64,000 nt of DNA from Candidatus Altimarinota bacterium (GCA_020631075.1 JAHDHX010000002.1:62001-126000); one strand, 5' to 3'. Positions 25,552-34,849 are shown, numbered from the stretch's first letter. Translations and numbers: made by a program. Notes: generated from the letters alone by a model not told the origin.

Positions 25552-27009
25552 ATGTGGAACGGAAAACGAAAGCTGCTGGTGATGTGCATGATGGGGCTGT
25601 TGCTGGGGATTTCGGGCTGCACGCGGCGTGACAGTGAGCCGACAGACCCGACGAGCACCGTCACCCCCACGGAAGAGAGTGGGCAGCTGCAGATGTGGGT
25701 GACAGACCACAAAGAGCACTGGCAAAATGTGGGGCGACTGTGGACGGCGGAACTGGGGCGTGACCAGCAGGTGCGGGTGACGCTGGAGGTGGTGGAGTTT
25801 GCCACGGAGGAGGAACTGCAGCAGGCGCTGCTGCGGAGCCAAGCGGCGGGGTATGCGCCTGATGTGGTGATAACCAACAGTGACTGGGTGAGCCGCCATG
25901 CTGAGCAACTGACGCCTGTGGTGGAGGGGGTGGCACTGCCGCTGAGCCAGTATGACGCGCAGTATGTGCGGGCGACGCGTGGGCACCTCGTGCAGGGGGA
26001 GACGCTGTATGGGGTCCCGGTGAGTGTGGACACGCTGGGGGTGGTGTATAATGATGATCACATCGTTAGTCGGTTGGCGGACGCGAATGTGCCTGGGGCG
26101 ACGTGGGGGCAGTTTCGCAAGGAGGTGGAGATGCTGACGCGGACGGATAACTCTTTTGACCGTTTTGAGGTGTCGGGGACGGCGCTGGGGACGGTGCAGT
26201 CGGTGCCGCACGCGGTGGAAATTGTCTGGAACATTATGCACCAGATGGGGACGGAGTTTTTTACGCCTGATGGGACGCAGGCGCGGTTTGCCAGCACGCG
26301 GGCGAGCACGGGGGAAGGGCGGCAGAACTTTGGACTGGAGGCGCTGGAGTTTTTCCTCAGTTTTGCTAATCCGCAGTATAAAAATTATAGCTGGTCGGAT
26401 GTGCGGTTGCCTGAGGGGACGGTGGCGGGGCTGGTGACTATGTTGCTGGAGGAGGAGGTGTCGATGATCATCCTGAAGGCGAGTGACCTGCAAGAGCTGG
26501 AGCGGCAAATAGCGGCTTCGGGGACGGTGGCGAGCAACTGGCGGTCGGTGCCGTTGCCGCAGTTTCAGGATCCGTCGCAGAGTAACTCGCTGACCGTACT
26601 CGCGGAGGTGCAGGCGCTGGTGGTGCCGCGGCTGGCCGCCAACCCGAGCTGGGGGTGGCAGTTCCTCCTGTATGCGACGCAGCAGTCGCAGGCGCAGGCA
26701 TTCACGGAGGCGACGATGATCCCCTCCGCGCTGGTGAGCCAGATAGCGCCCTTTGAAAATGACCCGCTGCTGGGGGCGTATGCGCGGCAGGCAAAATATG
26801 CCGAAACGATCGACTGGCCGGTGGATAGGGCGGGGACGCGAGTGGCTTTTGCCCGTGTGCTGTCGGGCGCGGGGGGGAGCCTGACCAAAGTGGGGCAGGC
26901 GATGACCGAACTGGAGGCGGCGGTGACGACGCAGCTGCGCGCGCAGGTGGAGCGAACCCGCTGGTTGGAGAAAATTAGACGAAGTGAAGTGGAACCTGAA
27001 GCGGAGTAA
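25552..27009 (+). CDS. Extracellular solute-binding lipoprotein, family 1-like
   Basis: 485-aa lipoprotein. The lipobox ISGC places the lipidated cysteine at C23. The body resembles sugar-type ABC substrate-binding proteins: ELGRDQQVRVTLEVVEFATEEELQQALLRSQAAGYAPDVVITNSDW, GETLYGVPVSVDTLGVVYND and a C-terminal helical lobe. No ABC permease or ATPase for uptake is adjacent. It may work with a transporter elsewhere or serve as a surface receptor. It follows the LPVTG gene by 25 bp and probably shares its transcript. Confidence 0.85.
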   Translation: MWNGKRKLLVMCMMGLLLGISGCTRRDSEPTDPTSTVTPTEESGQLQMWVTDHKEHWQNVGRLWTAELGRDQQVRVTLEVVEFATEEELQQALLRSQAAGYAPDVVITNSDWVSRHAEQLTPVVEGVALPLSQYDAQYVRATRGHLVQGETLYGVPVSVDTLGVVYNDDHIVSRLADANVPGATWGQFRKEVEMLTRTDNSFDRFEVSGTALGTVQSVPHAVEIVWNIMHQMGTEFFTPDGTQARFASTRASTGEGRQNFGLEALEFFLSFANPQYKNYSWSDVRLPEGTVAGLVTMLLEEEVSMIILKASDLQELERQIAASGTVASNWRSVPLPQFQDPSQSNSLTVLAEVQALVVPRLAANPSWGWQFLLYATQQSQAQAFTEATMIPSALVSQIAPFENDPLLGAYARQAKYAETIDWPVDRAGTRVAFARVLSGAGGSLTKVGQAMTELEAAVTTQLRAQVERTRWLEKIRRSEVEPEAE

Positions 27010-27020
27010 CTTTTGGGGTA

Positions 27021-27048
27021 TTGCGTCGATTGCCTGTAGTGCTAGGGT
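27021..27048 (+). promoter_or_regulatory. Promoter for the SLH-RlpA-CAP gene
   Basis: TTGCGT (27021-27026), 16 bp, TAGGGT (27043-27048). The hexamers and spacing are the same as upstream of rpsB. The leader to the ATG at 27071 has no Shine-Dalgarno sequence. Confidence 0.55.
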
Positions 27049-27070
27049 GTAAATCCTAATCATTTTTGCT

Positions 27071-29482
27071 ATGCGAAACGTTTTGATGCTCGGTTTGGGG
27101 CTGTGTCTGGGCCTGATGTGGCCGGTGGTGGTGTGGGGGCATTTCCTCGATGTGGGGGGAGACCATCCTTACTATAATGCGGTGGAGTACCTCGAAGAGC
27201 GGCAGGTGGTGAAGGGGTACCGCAATGAGGCGGGGAATAAAATCTTTAAGCCTGATGATACGATCACGCGGGTGGCGGCGCTGAAGATCCTCCTGCAGGG
27301 GAGTGAGACGGAAATCTATGACGGGGAAATAGACGGGGACTGGCCAGATGTGATCTGGGACTCGTGGTATGCGCGCTATGTGCGGACGGCGTATCACCGC
27401 AGTGTGATGAAGGGGTATGAAGACGGGACGTTTGGCCCTGAGCGGGCGGTGACGCCCGCGGAATATATGAAGATGTTGGTGCGGGCCTTCGGGGCGGAGG
27501 TTGACCACCTGACCCACCCTGGGGAGTGGTGGGAGGCGTATTGGGAGTGGGGGACGACCAATGAGGTGCTGTTGCCGAGTCTGACCCCGCACCAGCCTTT
27601 GACCCGAGGGGAGCTGGCGGAGATGACCTTCCGCATGGCGCAGCTGAAAACGACTGGGTTTGCCCGCGGGTACACCACGGTGGAAACAGGGGAGGTGAGT
27701 TATTATCACCCTTCGCTGGCGGGGAACTTGACGGCGAATGGGGAGACATATGACCCGCAGGCGATGACGGCTGCGCACCGTACGTTGCCCTTCGGGACGC
27801 GGGTGCGGGTGCGGTACGCTGACCAAGAGATCGTGGTGCGGATCAATGATCGGGGGCCGTTCCACGGGGCGCGGGTGCTGGACCTGTCTGAGGCGGCCTT
27901 TTCGGCTTTGGCGCCTTTGAGTCAGGGGATTATGCAGGTGGAGTATGAAATCATCCGCGAGGAAGCCGCCACGGTGCCGACCGTGGTGGCGGAGGTGCTG
28001 GGGGAGGTGACGGAAACCGACGTGCTGCCAGCGGGGGTAGTAGAAGTGCTGGCGGGGGAGTCGGTGCTGGAAGATAGGACGAATCGGGGGGATAGGCCGT
28101 ATATGGCGGAGCCGATCCTCGTGTATGGGGTGGACCACTATGAGGGGATAGAGTTGCAGGCGGGGCTGCCAGATGTGGTGTACGCCGGGACGGTGCTGCC
28201 CGTGCGGGGGAACCTGCAGGAACGAGGTCACGAGCTGGTGACTTGGTTTGTGCAGGATGAGGCGGGGGAGCAGCTGGCGTACACGATGGAGGTGAGTGGG
28301 ACGAAGTTTGCGGGGCAGTTGCTCTTCCCACAGGTGGGGGAGTACCTAGTGGGAGTAGTGGCGGGCGAGGGGGGACTGTCGCGGATGGCCAAGGTGACGG
28401 TGATAGCGCCCGAGGGTGAGCAGCGGTTTGGCCCGAACGGCAAGCAGTATGCAGAGCGGCTGGTGACGACGCTGTTGCCTGAGCGGGAGGTGGTGGAGTG
28501 GCGCTGGGACGCGCGGGACACGGAAACGATCGCGCGGATAGTGCTGACGCAAGGAGGCGAGCAGTGGCAGCTGCTGGTGGATGGGGGACTGGACGCGGTG
28601 GAGGTGCCGTGGGTGCTGCTGGCGGGGCTGTCGGAGGGGGAACCGCTGGTGGTGAACCTGTGGCTGGCGGAGGCGCGGGAGGGGAAACTGTGGCAGCAGG
28701 AAAGTAACTGGAAGCTGGTCGATGAACTGCGGTATGACCTGCGGCCTGGGCTGGGGGAACAGCGGAGTGACGCGGTGCGGGTGGAGTGGCCGCAGTATGC
28801 GCAACACCCGAGCACGCAGCGGTTGGAGGTGTATCAACTGGATGGAGAGGAAATCATCCGCGAGGAGGTGTCGGTGATCCTCCCCAATGGGCGGGTGGAG
28901 ACGCGGAAGCTGACGCCTGTGTCTGACGGTCACTGGACGCTTGACCTGCCAGTGCGGTCGGGCGGGGGGCACGTGGTGTCTATCCTTGGGCGGGAGTACA
29001 TCCCGCTGTGGCGGGGGGTGATATATGGGCGGGGGGCGGACGAATGGGTGCTGCCCGTGCTGCCGTGGCCGACAGTGCCGCTGATAGACACAATTGCGGG
29101 TGACCACGGCGTCGTCGCCCAGTGGGCGACCGACGCGCGGGCGGCGATGAACGTGGGGGCAATGACCCGTGACGGACGCCTGGACGAAGTGGCGCAGGCG
29201 TATGCGGAAGAACTGGCGCAACGAGGGGTGGTGAGCCACACGGACTGGCGAGGGCGGGGTTTTGCGGAGCGGATGGAGGCGCTGGGGCTGGCGGGGCCGA
29301 TCGCTGAAAACCTCGCGCTGGGGAGTGACCTTGGGCTGGCGCTGCGGTCGCTGGAGACGAGCCCGTCGCACCGCAAGAACTTGATCGATCCGCGGTGGGT
29401 GGCGACGGGGGTGGGGGTGGCGCAGGACAACCGTGGGCTGGTGTATGTGGTGCAGGTGATGCAGGGGGAGACGGTGCGGTAG
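27071..29482 (+). CDS. SLH / RlpA-like / CAP multidomain surface protein
   Basis: 803-aa secreted protein with three recognisable modules. Signal peptide: residues 1-23. SLH motifs: about 24-78, 88-142 and a weaker one to 192. Residues about 206-295 are an RlpA-like double-psi beta-barrel with GEVSYYHPSLAGNLTANGE, HRTLPFGTRVRV and VRINDRGPFHGARVLDLS. In related proteins this fold acts on peptidoglycan as a lytic transglycosylase or binds it. Beta-rich spacer domains follow (about 370-660). The C-terminus (about 670-803) is a CAP/SCP domain with HTDW, AENLALG and SPSHRKNLIDPRWVATGVGVA. The combination suggests a wall-bound remodelling or adhesion protein; activities are inferred from families only. 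Confidence 0.93.
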   Translation: MRNVLMLGLGLCLGLMWPVVVWGHFLDVGGDHPYYNAVEYLEERQVVKGYRNEAGNKIFKPDDTITRVAALKILLQGSETEIYDGEIDGDWPDVIWDSWYARYVRTAYHRSVMKGYEDGTFGPERAVTPAEYMKMLVRAFGAEVDHLTHPGEWWEAYWEWGTTNEVLLPSLTPHQPLTRGELAEMTFRMAQLKTTGFARGYTTVETGEVSYYHPSLAGNLTANGETYDPQAMTAAHRTLPFGTRVRVRYADQEIVVRINDRGPFHGARVLDLSEAAFSALAPLSQGIMQVEYEIIREEAATVPTVVAEVLGEVTETDVLPAGVVEVLAGESVLEDRTNRGDRPYMAEPILVYGVDHYEGIELQAGLPDVVYAGTVLPVRGNLQERGHELVTWFVQDEAGEQLAYTMEVSGTKFAGQLLFPQVGEYLVGVVAGEGGLSRMAKVTVIAPEGEQRFGPNGKQYAERLVTTLLPEREVVEWRWDARDTETIARIVLTQGGEQWQLLVDGGLDAVEVPWVLLAGLSEGEPLVVNLWLAEAREGKLWQQESNWKLVDELRYDLRPGLGEQRSDAVRVEWPQYAQHPSTQRLEVYQLDGEEIIREEVSVILPNGRVETRKLTPVSDGHWTLDLPVRSGGGHVVSILGREYIPLWRGVIYGRGADEWVLPVLPWPTVPLIDTIAGDHGVVAQWATDARAAMNVGAMTRDGRLDEVAQAYAEELAQRGVVSHTDWRGRGFAERMEALGLAGPIAENLALGSDLGLALRSLETSPSHRKNLIDPRWVATGVGVAQDNRGLVYVVQVMQGETVR

Positions 29483-29570
29483 AGTAGAGAATAAAAAATG
29501 TGAACAATAGAGAGGTTTTGTTTTGAGTAAATTTTGTGGTCAATTATTGGGTGATGTGAGGGTCTGAAAA

Positions 29571-29606
29571 AATCCCCGCTGACCGATGAAGGTCTGGGCG
29601 GGGAAA
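29571..29606 (-). terminator. Terminator of the 1289-aa gene
   Basis: On the minus strand, TCCCCGC and GCGGGGA enclose a GACC/GGTC inner pair and are followed by a run of six T. It lies 33 bp past the stop of the large minus-strand gene. Confidence 0.8.
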
Positions 29607-29638
29607 TATATAAGGCAACACTGCTGGTTGGTTTGGAT

Positions 29639-32600
29639 TTAGCGCATGAGGTCTTGGCCAGCGTTGAGGGCTTTGATGATGTCGCGGGGGGGGAGGCCGA
29701 GAATGTCTTTATACCACGAGTAGAAGCTGGAGTCTTGGCTGATCAAGCCGAGGGTGCTGTCGAAATAACGGCGGAATTTGGCGGTGAAAGAGGCGCTGGG
29801 CCCTGCGATGACGTTGGCGGCGATAGACCCGCCGTTGGCAAAGGTGAAGGGGGTGTCGGACTCGGGGGAGAGCTGGCTGTCGCCGCTGGCGAAGATGGTG
29901 CGGATTTTATTGATAAGGTTGGCCATGGAGATGGCTTCGACGAGGTTGAATGAGTGGCCTGGGACGCCTGCGATAGACCAGTCGTGGCCTGTGCGCGTGA
30001 GGGTGAGGGCCTGCCCCGCGAGGTCGCCCCGGCTGACGGTGATCTGGGTACCTGAGTTGGGGGTGAGCTGGAGCTGGGTCCAGTCGTTGATGGCGGAGAG
30101 GTCGTCGCCGACTTTTTGGTAGAGGTGGGTGAGCTGGTCAGGCGAAAGGTCGTCGTAGTTGAACTCGGCGGTGGGGGCGTGGTCGGCGGCGGCGGCGATG
30201 GTTTCGTCGGCGAGGGTGCCTTCGGGGGCGGAGAGGGTCTGCCCGTCGATGCCAGTGATGGTGACGGCGAGGGGGTCGCCGTTCTTCACTGTGTAGCGCT
30301 CGACCCCGCCGAGGCTGTCACGGGTGACGCTGAAGGTGAGTTTTGATTTGCACTGGTTGGCGATATTAAAGAGTTCTTCTTCGCTCATTTCTGCCACTTG
30401 TGCGTCGGTGAGGTTGAGCGAGCCGAGGTGTTTGGCCCAGATGGCTTCGTCGTCGGGGGTGGCGAGCTGGAACCCTGTGACGGCGAACTGATTGCGGTGG
30501 TTGAGCGCTTGGATGATGTCGTAGCCATTTTTGACCAGATAGCCGATGTCGTAGGCGTCTTTGACCGTGGCGAGGCCCAGCACCACGGACGCGCCCTGAC
30601 CCGCGTAAGGGACAACGTTGACCAGCAGGGTGCCTGCGCCCTTGGCGACGAGCTTGGCGCCTGATTTCGTGAGGGCGGTTTTGGTGGTTTTTTCGGTGAT
30701 CTGAATGGCGGCGGCTTGGGCGGCCTTCTGCGCGATGACGCGGCCAAGGCGGTTGGCGGACTTGCTTTTGAGGCCCTTGTAGACGGAGGCCTGAAGGAAG
30801 AGCTGGTCGACGTTGGTCATGACTTCGTCGTAGAGGCTGGTGGAGCCTGCGAACTGGGGGAGGACGCTCTCGACCGCGGCGGTGACGGTGTCTTGCCCCA
30901 CGAAGGTGACGGCGGCCCCGACAACCGCGTCCAGCCCGAGGCGCAGGAGGGGATTTTTGACTTTGTCGCCGACGAGCATGTCGGCCGTGACCGCGCCGCC
31001 GAAGTAGGTGGTCATAAAGCCGAGCATTTCGCCGATTTCTTGCTCGCCCGGGTTGCTGGTCTCAGACAGGCGCTGCACCCAGTAGGCGGCGATGCTGGGG
31101 GTGACATTGCGGCGGAGGGACGCGCCGAAGGCTTTGAGCTTGGGCGAGAGTTTGGGGTTTTTGAGGACTTCGTCGGGGGACTGAGGCTGATGACGGACGC
31201 TGCCGTCGGGCTCGGTGGGGGGGCGGTCTTGACCTTCTATTTGGCTTTTGCCTGTCTTTCCGTCAGGAATTTTGCCTTTTTTGGGGGTGCTGCCGTCGGG
31301 CTCTGTAGGAGGGGGCGTTTTTTTGTTTTCGGGGGTGGTGGATGTATTTTTGACTGAATTTTGGGCTTTTTGGGCGGCGCGGCCTAGGCCGCTCCAGCCA
31401 GTCATGGCATTGGGTTTGGCCCAACTTTTGGAGGCGGAGTCGTAGAATTCGACGGCGCTGTCGTGGAGCAGTTTGCGGGCAATCTGCTGGCCGTTTTTGT
31501 CGACGATGTAGCGGTAGTTGCCGTCTTTGCTGAGGCGGCCGCTGAGGGTGGCTTTGATGAGACTGAGGAAGCCTTTGGTGTTGCGGAAGTTGTCAGGGAC
31601 ATTTCGCAGGGCCATGGCGAAGTCGTAGGGGATGGTCAAAAAGTAGGCAGCTGAGCGCCCCAAGGTAGAGACGAGGCTGAAAGACTGGCCCTTAAACACG
31701 CGGGCGGCGGCGCCTTGGCCGAGATTAAACAAAAAGACGGGGAAGAGGCCTGTGCCGTAGGCTTTGACGAGGTTGTCGAGGTCACGGGCGTCGCCGTTAT
31801 TCGTTTCCTTGATGAGGGCGGCCCAGAAATTGACCGTAGCGAGGCCCGAAGCGACAATCTTGGACAAGCCAAAGGTGGCGAGGCTGAGCCCCGTGGCTTT
31901 GGTGGCCATGATAAGTGTGGGGACGCCGTTTTCGTCGGCGACTTGGACGAGGTTTTGTTTGGCGAGGAGCCAAAGAATCTGGCGGCGTTGCTCACCACTG
32001 AATTGGCCGGTGGATTTGAGGGCGGCGAGAAATCGGTCGATGTCTTTGACTTGGCGGTCGGTGAGGTGGATGGACTCGCCGTTGAGCGACTGGTCGCGGA
32101 CGATCTGGTAGAGGGCGCCAGCGAGGGCTTCGTCGAGGGTTTTGCCGTTGAGGATGTCGCCGACGAATGATGAGCTGGCTTCGTATTTTTCAAGGAGGAC
32201 GGTGCGGGCTTCGGTGATGTCTTCGCGGATGCCGTCGCTGTAGAGGTTCAACTTCTGTAGGAGGTCGGCGGCGGTGTCTTTGAATTGCTGTTTGAACCCT
32301 GCGAGTTGAATGGTGAGGGTGCCGAGCTGGTCGATTTTTTCTGACTCGGAGAGGGACTCGTCTGTGGCGGCGGCGGTGTAGGCGGTTTGCCAGTCACTCA
32401 GGGCGGTGTCGGACTCGGTCACGAAGGTCTGGAGGGCGAGGTGGGCTTCGGCCTGGTCAGGGTCGGCGGGGAGCACGCCCAGGCTGGCGGGGATGGCGGT
32501 GAGCCATGATTTGAGCTGGGTGAGGGTCTGTTGCAGAGCGGGGGGGAGCAGCGAATCGCTGGTGGTTTCGGGGTCGGTGGTAGTAGTACTTTCAGAGGCT

Positions 32601-33508
32601 TGATTGGCTGTATCTGTGGCGTCTTCTGAGTCTATTGCTACGTCTGGGGCCGTGTCGGCTGCGTCTAGTGGGGTGGTTGAATCTGGGTCGAGATTTAGCG
32701 CGTCTTTCGCTTTGTCTTTGAGCTCTTGGGCTTTGCTGGTGGCGTCTTGCAGGGCGTCTTGGCCTTGTTTGGCGATGTCGGTGGCTTTGTCTTTGACGGC
32801 TTCGGCTTTTTCAACCACGTCGCCGATGACCTTGCCTGCGCCCAGGCCAGCGACGATGCCCATGAAATACTTCACGACTTTGCCGGCGGTACCTTGCAAT
32901 TTTTGGCCTTGCTCGCGCAGGAAGTCTGTGCCTTTCTGGACGTAGCTGGTGTCGGGCTTGAGGCCGAAGAGTTTGCGCAGGCCGTTGGTGAGAGGGGAGA
33001 AGGCTGTTTTGAGCGCTTCGAGGTAGTTGCCAGCTTTCACACTGCCGACGATGGCTGCGCCCCATGCGGCTGTGCGGGCGGTGAACCCTGCTTCCCCTTC
33101 TTTCTGGGCGTCGGTTTCGATCTTATCAATGGCGGAGTCTATCACCTGACCGGTGGTGGACTCGACCCCGGTGGTGGCGCTGGCGGCCAGGTCGTCGAGG
33201 GGGCTGGCGGTGGTGCTGGCGGCTTCAGCGGTGGTGGATTGGTCGAGCTGGTCGAGTTTTTCTAATTTAGTAAGAGCTTGCTCGATGAGTTTGGTTTGCT
33301 CGGGGGGAGTTTCTTTTTGGGCGAGCTTAAAGGCGAGGTTGGCGTTTTCGAGCTCGATGGCGAGTGTGTCGGTGGCGGCTAGGGTTTCGGCCTTCTGCGT
33401 GGTGAGCTCGTTGATCTTGGCTTCGATGGCGTTGAGTTTGGCTTCGTTGGTGGTGAGGGATTCAACGCTCTGACGGAAACTGGGGCTGGCGGAGGTGGTG
33501 TCGACCAT
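29639..33508 (-). CDS. Very large protein of unknown function (1289 aa)
   Basis: I do not recognise a family. Residues about 1-80 are a charged coiled coil (TTNEAKLNAIEAKINELTTQKAET). A Ser/Thr-rich linker follows, then hydrophobic Gly/Ala helices (WGAAIVGSVKAG, FMGIVAGLGAGKVIGDVV), a second helical and acidic linker region, and further hydrophobic stretches (FGLSKIVASGLATVNFWAAL, LFPVFLFNLGQG, VTADMLVGDK ... VVGAAVTFVGQ). A short Pro-rich segment repeats PPTEPDGS twice (near residues 735-775). The C-terminal quarter looks like small folded domains (LNLTDAQVAEMSEEELFNIA; LSPDQLTHLYQKVGDDLSAI). No signal peptide is seen. A TATAAT on the minus strand lies about 30 bp before the ATG. The frame is intact for 3.9 kb, so it is certainly expressed or recently was. 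Confidence 0.85.
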   Translation of the reverse strand: MVDTTSASPSFRQSVESLTTNEAKLNAIEAKINELTTQKAETLAATDTLAIELENANLAFKLAQKETPPEQTKLIEQALTKLEKLDQLDQSTTAEAASTTASPLDDLAASATTGVESTTGQVIDSAIDKIETDAQKEGEAGFTARTAAWGAAIVGSVKAGNYLEALKTAFSPLTNGLRKLFGLKPDTSYVQKGTDFLREQGQKLQGTAGKVVKYFMGIVAGLGAGKVIGDVVEKAEAVKDKATDIAKQGQDALQDATSKAQELKDKAKDALNLDPDSTTPLDAADTAPDVAIDSEDATDTANQASESTTTTDPETTSDSLLPPALQQTLTQLKSWLTAIPASLGVLPADPDQAEAHLALQTFVTESDTALSDWQTAYTAAATDESLSESEKIDQLGTLTIQLAGFKQQFKDTAADLLQKLNLYSDGIREDITEARTVLLEKYEASSSFVGDILNGKTLDEALAGALYQIVRDQSLNGESIHLTDRQVKDIDRFLAALKSTGQFSGEQRRQILWLLAKQNLVQVADENGVPTLIMATKATGLSLATFGLSKIVASGLATVNFWAALIKETNNGDARDLDNLVKAYGTGLFPVFLFNLGQGAAARVFKGQSFSLVSTLGRSAAYFLTIPYDFAMALRNVPDNFRNTKGFLSLIKATLSGRLSKDGNYRYIVDKNGQQIARKLLHDSAVEFYDSASKSWAKPNAMTGWSGLGRAAQKAQNSVKNTSTTPENKKTPPPTEPDGSTPKKGKIPDGKTGKSQIEGQDRPPTEPDGSVRHQPQSPDEVLKNPKLSPKLKAFGASLRRNVTPSIAAYWVQRLSETSNPGEQEIGEMLGFMTTYFGGAVTADMLVGDKVKNPLLRLGLDAVVGAAVTFVGQDTVTAAVESVLPQFAGSTSLYDEVMTNVDQLFLQASVYKGLKSKSANRLGRVIAQKAAQAAAIQITEKTTKTALTKSGAKLVAKGAGTLLVNVVPYAGQGASVVLGLATVKDAYDIGYLVKNGYDIIQALNHRNQFAVTGFQLATPDDEAIWAKHLGSLNLTDAQVAEMSEEELFNIANQCKSKLTFSVTRDSLGGVERYTVKNGDPLAVTITGIDGQTLSAPEGTLADETIAAAADHAPTAEFNYDDLSPDQLTHLYQKVGDDLSAINDWTQLQLTPNSGTQITVSRGDLAGQALTLTRTGHDWSIAGVPGHSFNLVEAISMANLINKIRTIFASGDSQLSPESDTPFTFANGGSIAANVIAGPSASFTAKFRRYFDSTLGLISQDSSFYSWYKDILGLPPRDIIKALNAGQDLMR

Positions 33509-33584
33509 ATTTTATTTTTATATTATTTATAAGTATTATAAAGAAAGTGTGCCTGCGAAGCGAGGCGAAAAGGGAGAATGTTGA

Positions 33585-33770
33585 GGAAACACTGATAAAC
33601 TCAGAAAGTCGTGCGAATAATTGATACAGGTTCGCCATCAAAAAAGCATCTTTGGGGTGCTTTTTCACTCCAGAACCGTCACGGGGTCGAGAGACCCCGT
33701 GAGAACCTGTCGCAAAAAATCATCCCCAAATCTCTCTTTTTGTGATTGGCGAGACTTTATCAGTGTTTCC
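33585..33770. mobile_element. 186-bp MITE-like element, family 1, copy A
   Basis: Terminal inverted repeats of 15 bp, GGAAACACTGATAAA and TTTATCAGTGTTTCC. It is flanked by a perfect 4-bp duplication TTGA (33581-33584 and 33771-33774). Inside are ACAGGTTC/GAACCTGT enclosing a 9-bp hairpin CACGGGGTC-GAGA-GACCCCGTG, and an A-run/T-run hairpin with AAAAGCA/GTGCTTTT that resembles a terminator. It is the same as copy B at 43885 except for three bases. It encodes no transposase. It lies between the voltage-sensor gene and the 1289-aa gene. Confidence 0.9.
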
Positions 33771-33787
33771 TTGAAATAGAGACTACT

Positions 33788-34753
33788 CTATTGCGGGAGG
33801 TGCTGGTGGAGGTGGCCGCCTGGGCGTTGCATTTTCTTGATGGCTTTTTGGCGGTTGACGGAGATGTGGTGGACGACGTCGTGCGGGTTGGGGGCTTCGG
33901 TGAAGTGGAGGGTGCCCTGCTGGGAGGCGGTTTCGATCTGGACCTCGCCGATGCCGAAGAGCCAGTTGAACACGCCGTGGGAGCTGGGGGCGACATTGGT
34001 GATGGCTTCGTAGTGGATTTCGTTGGCGCTGGCGCCGAAGATCTCGCGGTCTTGGACAATTATGCGGCGGTTGGTGACGTAGATGACGTCGAACTGGAAG
34101 TCTATCCAGGCTTTGATGAAAAAGATGCCTGCGAAGGCGAAGCAGAGCACGGTGAAGGCGAACCCGAGCCGATGCGGGTAGGTGTAGGCCAAGACGCCGA
34201 GCCCCGTGCTGAGAAACACCAGTGGCATGATGAGGCCGATGATAAAGATGAGGGGGTGCTTCTGAATAACGCGTTCGACGCGTTCGTTGGACATGGCCTT
34301 AAAGGTACCGTGCTGTTCTTGTTCTTTGATCTGGCGGATGGCGATCTCTTCGATGCCGTGGAGTTTGACGAGCTTGAGGATGCGAAGAATACGGAGGAGG
34401 AGGAAGACCTCAAAGTAGTGCTGGAGCCCCAGTGCCGACAGGGCGCCGAGCCGTGACAAGTAGAAAGGAAGAATGGCGACGAGGTCGATGAGGCCCCACC
34501 AGCTGAGGACATACCGCGAGGGGCGGTCAGACGACCAGATGCGCAGGATGTACTCGATGGTGAAAATGCTGACGGCGATGCGGTCGAAGAAGTAGAGCGG
34601 GCCTTGGGCGCTGTCGAGCCCTGGGACCAAGTGCAGGGGGATGACGGCGATCGATAAGATGATCATAAAGGCGATGACGCCGTTGACGAGGCGGGCCTTA
34701 GGGTCGGTGACGACGTGGAAGCTCTCGTGCACGAATTGTCGGAGGGCACTCAT
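33788..34753 (-). CDS. Voltage-sensor domain fused to a bacterial PH domain
   Basis: 321-aa membrane protein with an unusual architecture. Residues 22-132 match a voltage-sensor of the ion-transport family: S1 about 22-40, S2 with FTIEYILRIWS (charge-transfer Phe/Glu), S3 with LIDLVAILPFYL, and S4 LLLRILRILKLVKL with R121, R124, K127 and K130 every third residue. No pore helix or selectivity filter follows. Instead there is an amphipathic linker, a two-helix hairpin (about 167-215) and a bPH_2-type domain (about 221-300) with VIYVTNRRIIVQDREIFG and IHYEAITNV. It may be a voltage-responsive regulator rather than a channel; that is inference. ATG at 34753. Confidence 0.85.
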   Translation of the reverse strand: MSALRQFVHESFHVVTDPKARLVNGVIAFMIILSIAVIPLHLVPGLDSAQGPLYFFDRIAVSIFTIEYILRIWSSDRPSRYVLSWWGLIDLVAILPFYLSRLGALSALGLQHYFEVFLLLRILRILKLVKLHGIEEIAIRQIKEQEQHGTFKAMSNERVERVIQKHPLIFIIGLIMPLVFLSTGLGVLAYTYPHRLGFAFTVLCFAFAGIFFIKAWIDFQFDVIYVTNRRIIVQDREIFGASANEIHYEAITNVAPSSHGVFNWLFGIGEVQIETASQQGTLHFTEAPNPHDVVHHISVNRQKAIKKMQRPGGHLHQHLPQ

Positions 34754-34849
34754 GGTTTATATATACCCCAACGAAGAAGGGGATGCAATCTGGGGGAGGG
34801 GACTGGGAGAGGGAGCTGGATTTGCCAACTGAGTGAAAGTACTGTAAAA

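Noticed and set aside
33462-33668. Short minus-strand frame MKKHPKDAFLMANLYQLF in element copies
   Set aside because: The same peptide arises from both element copies, but it has different C-termini set by the flanks and covers the terminator hairpin. It is a by-product of the element.
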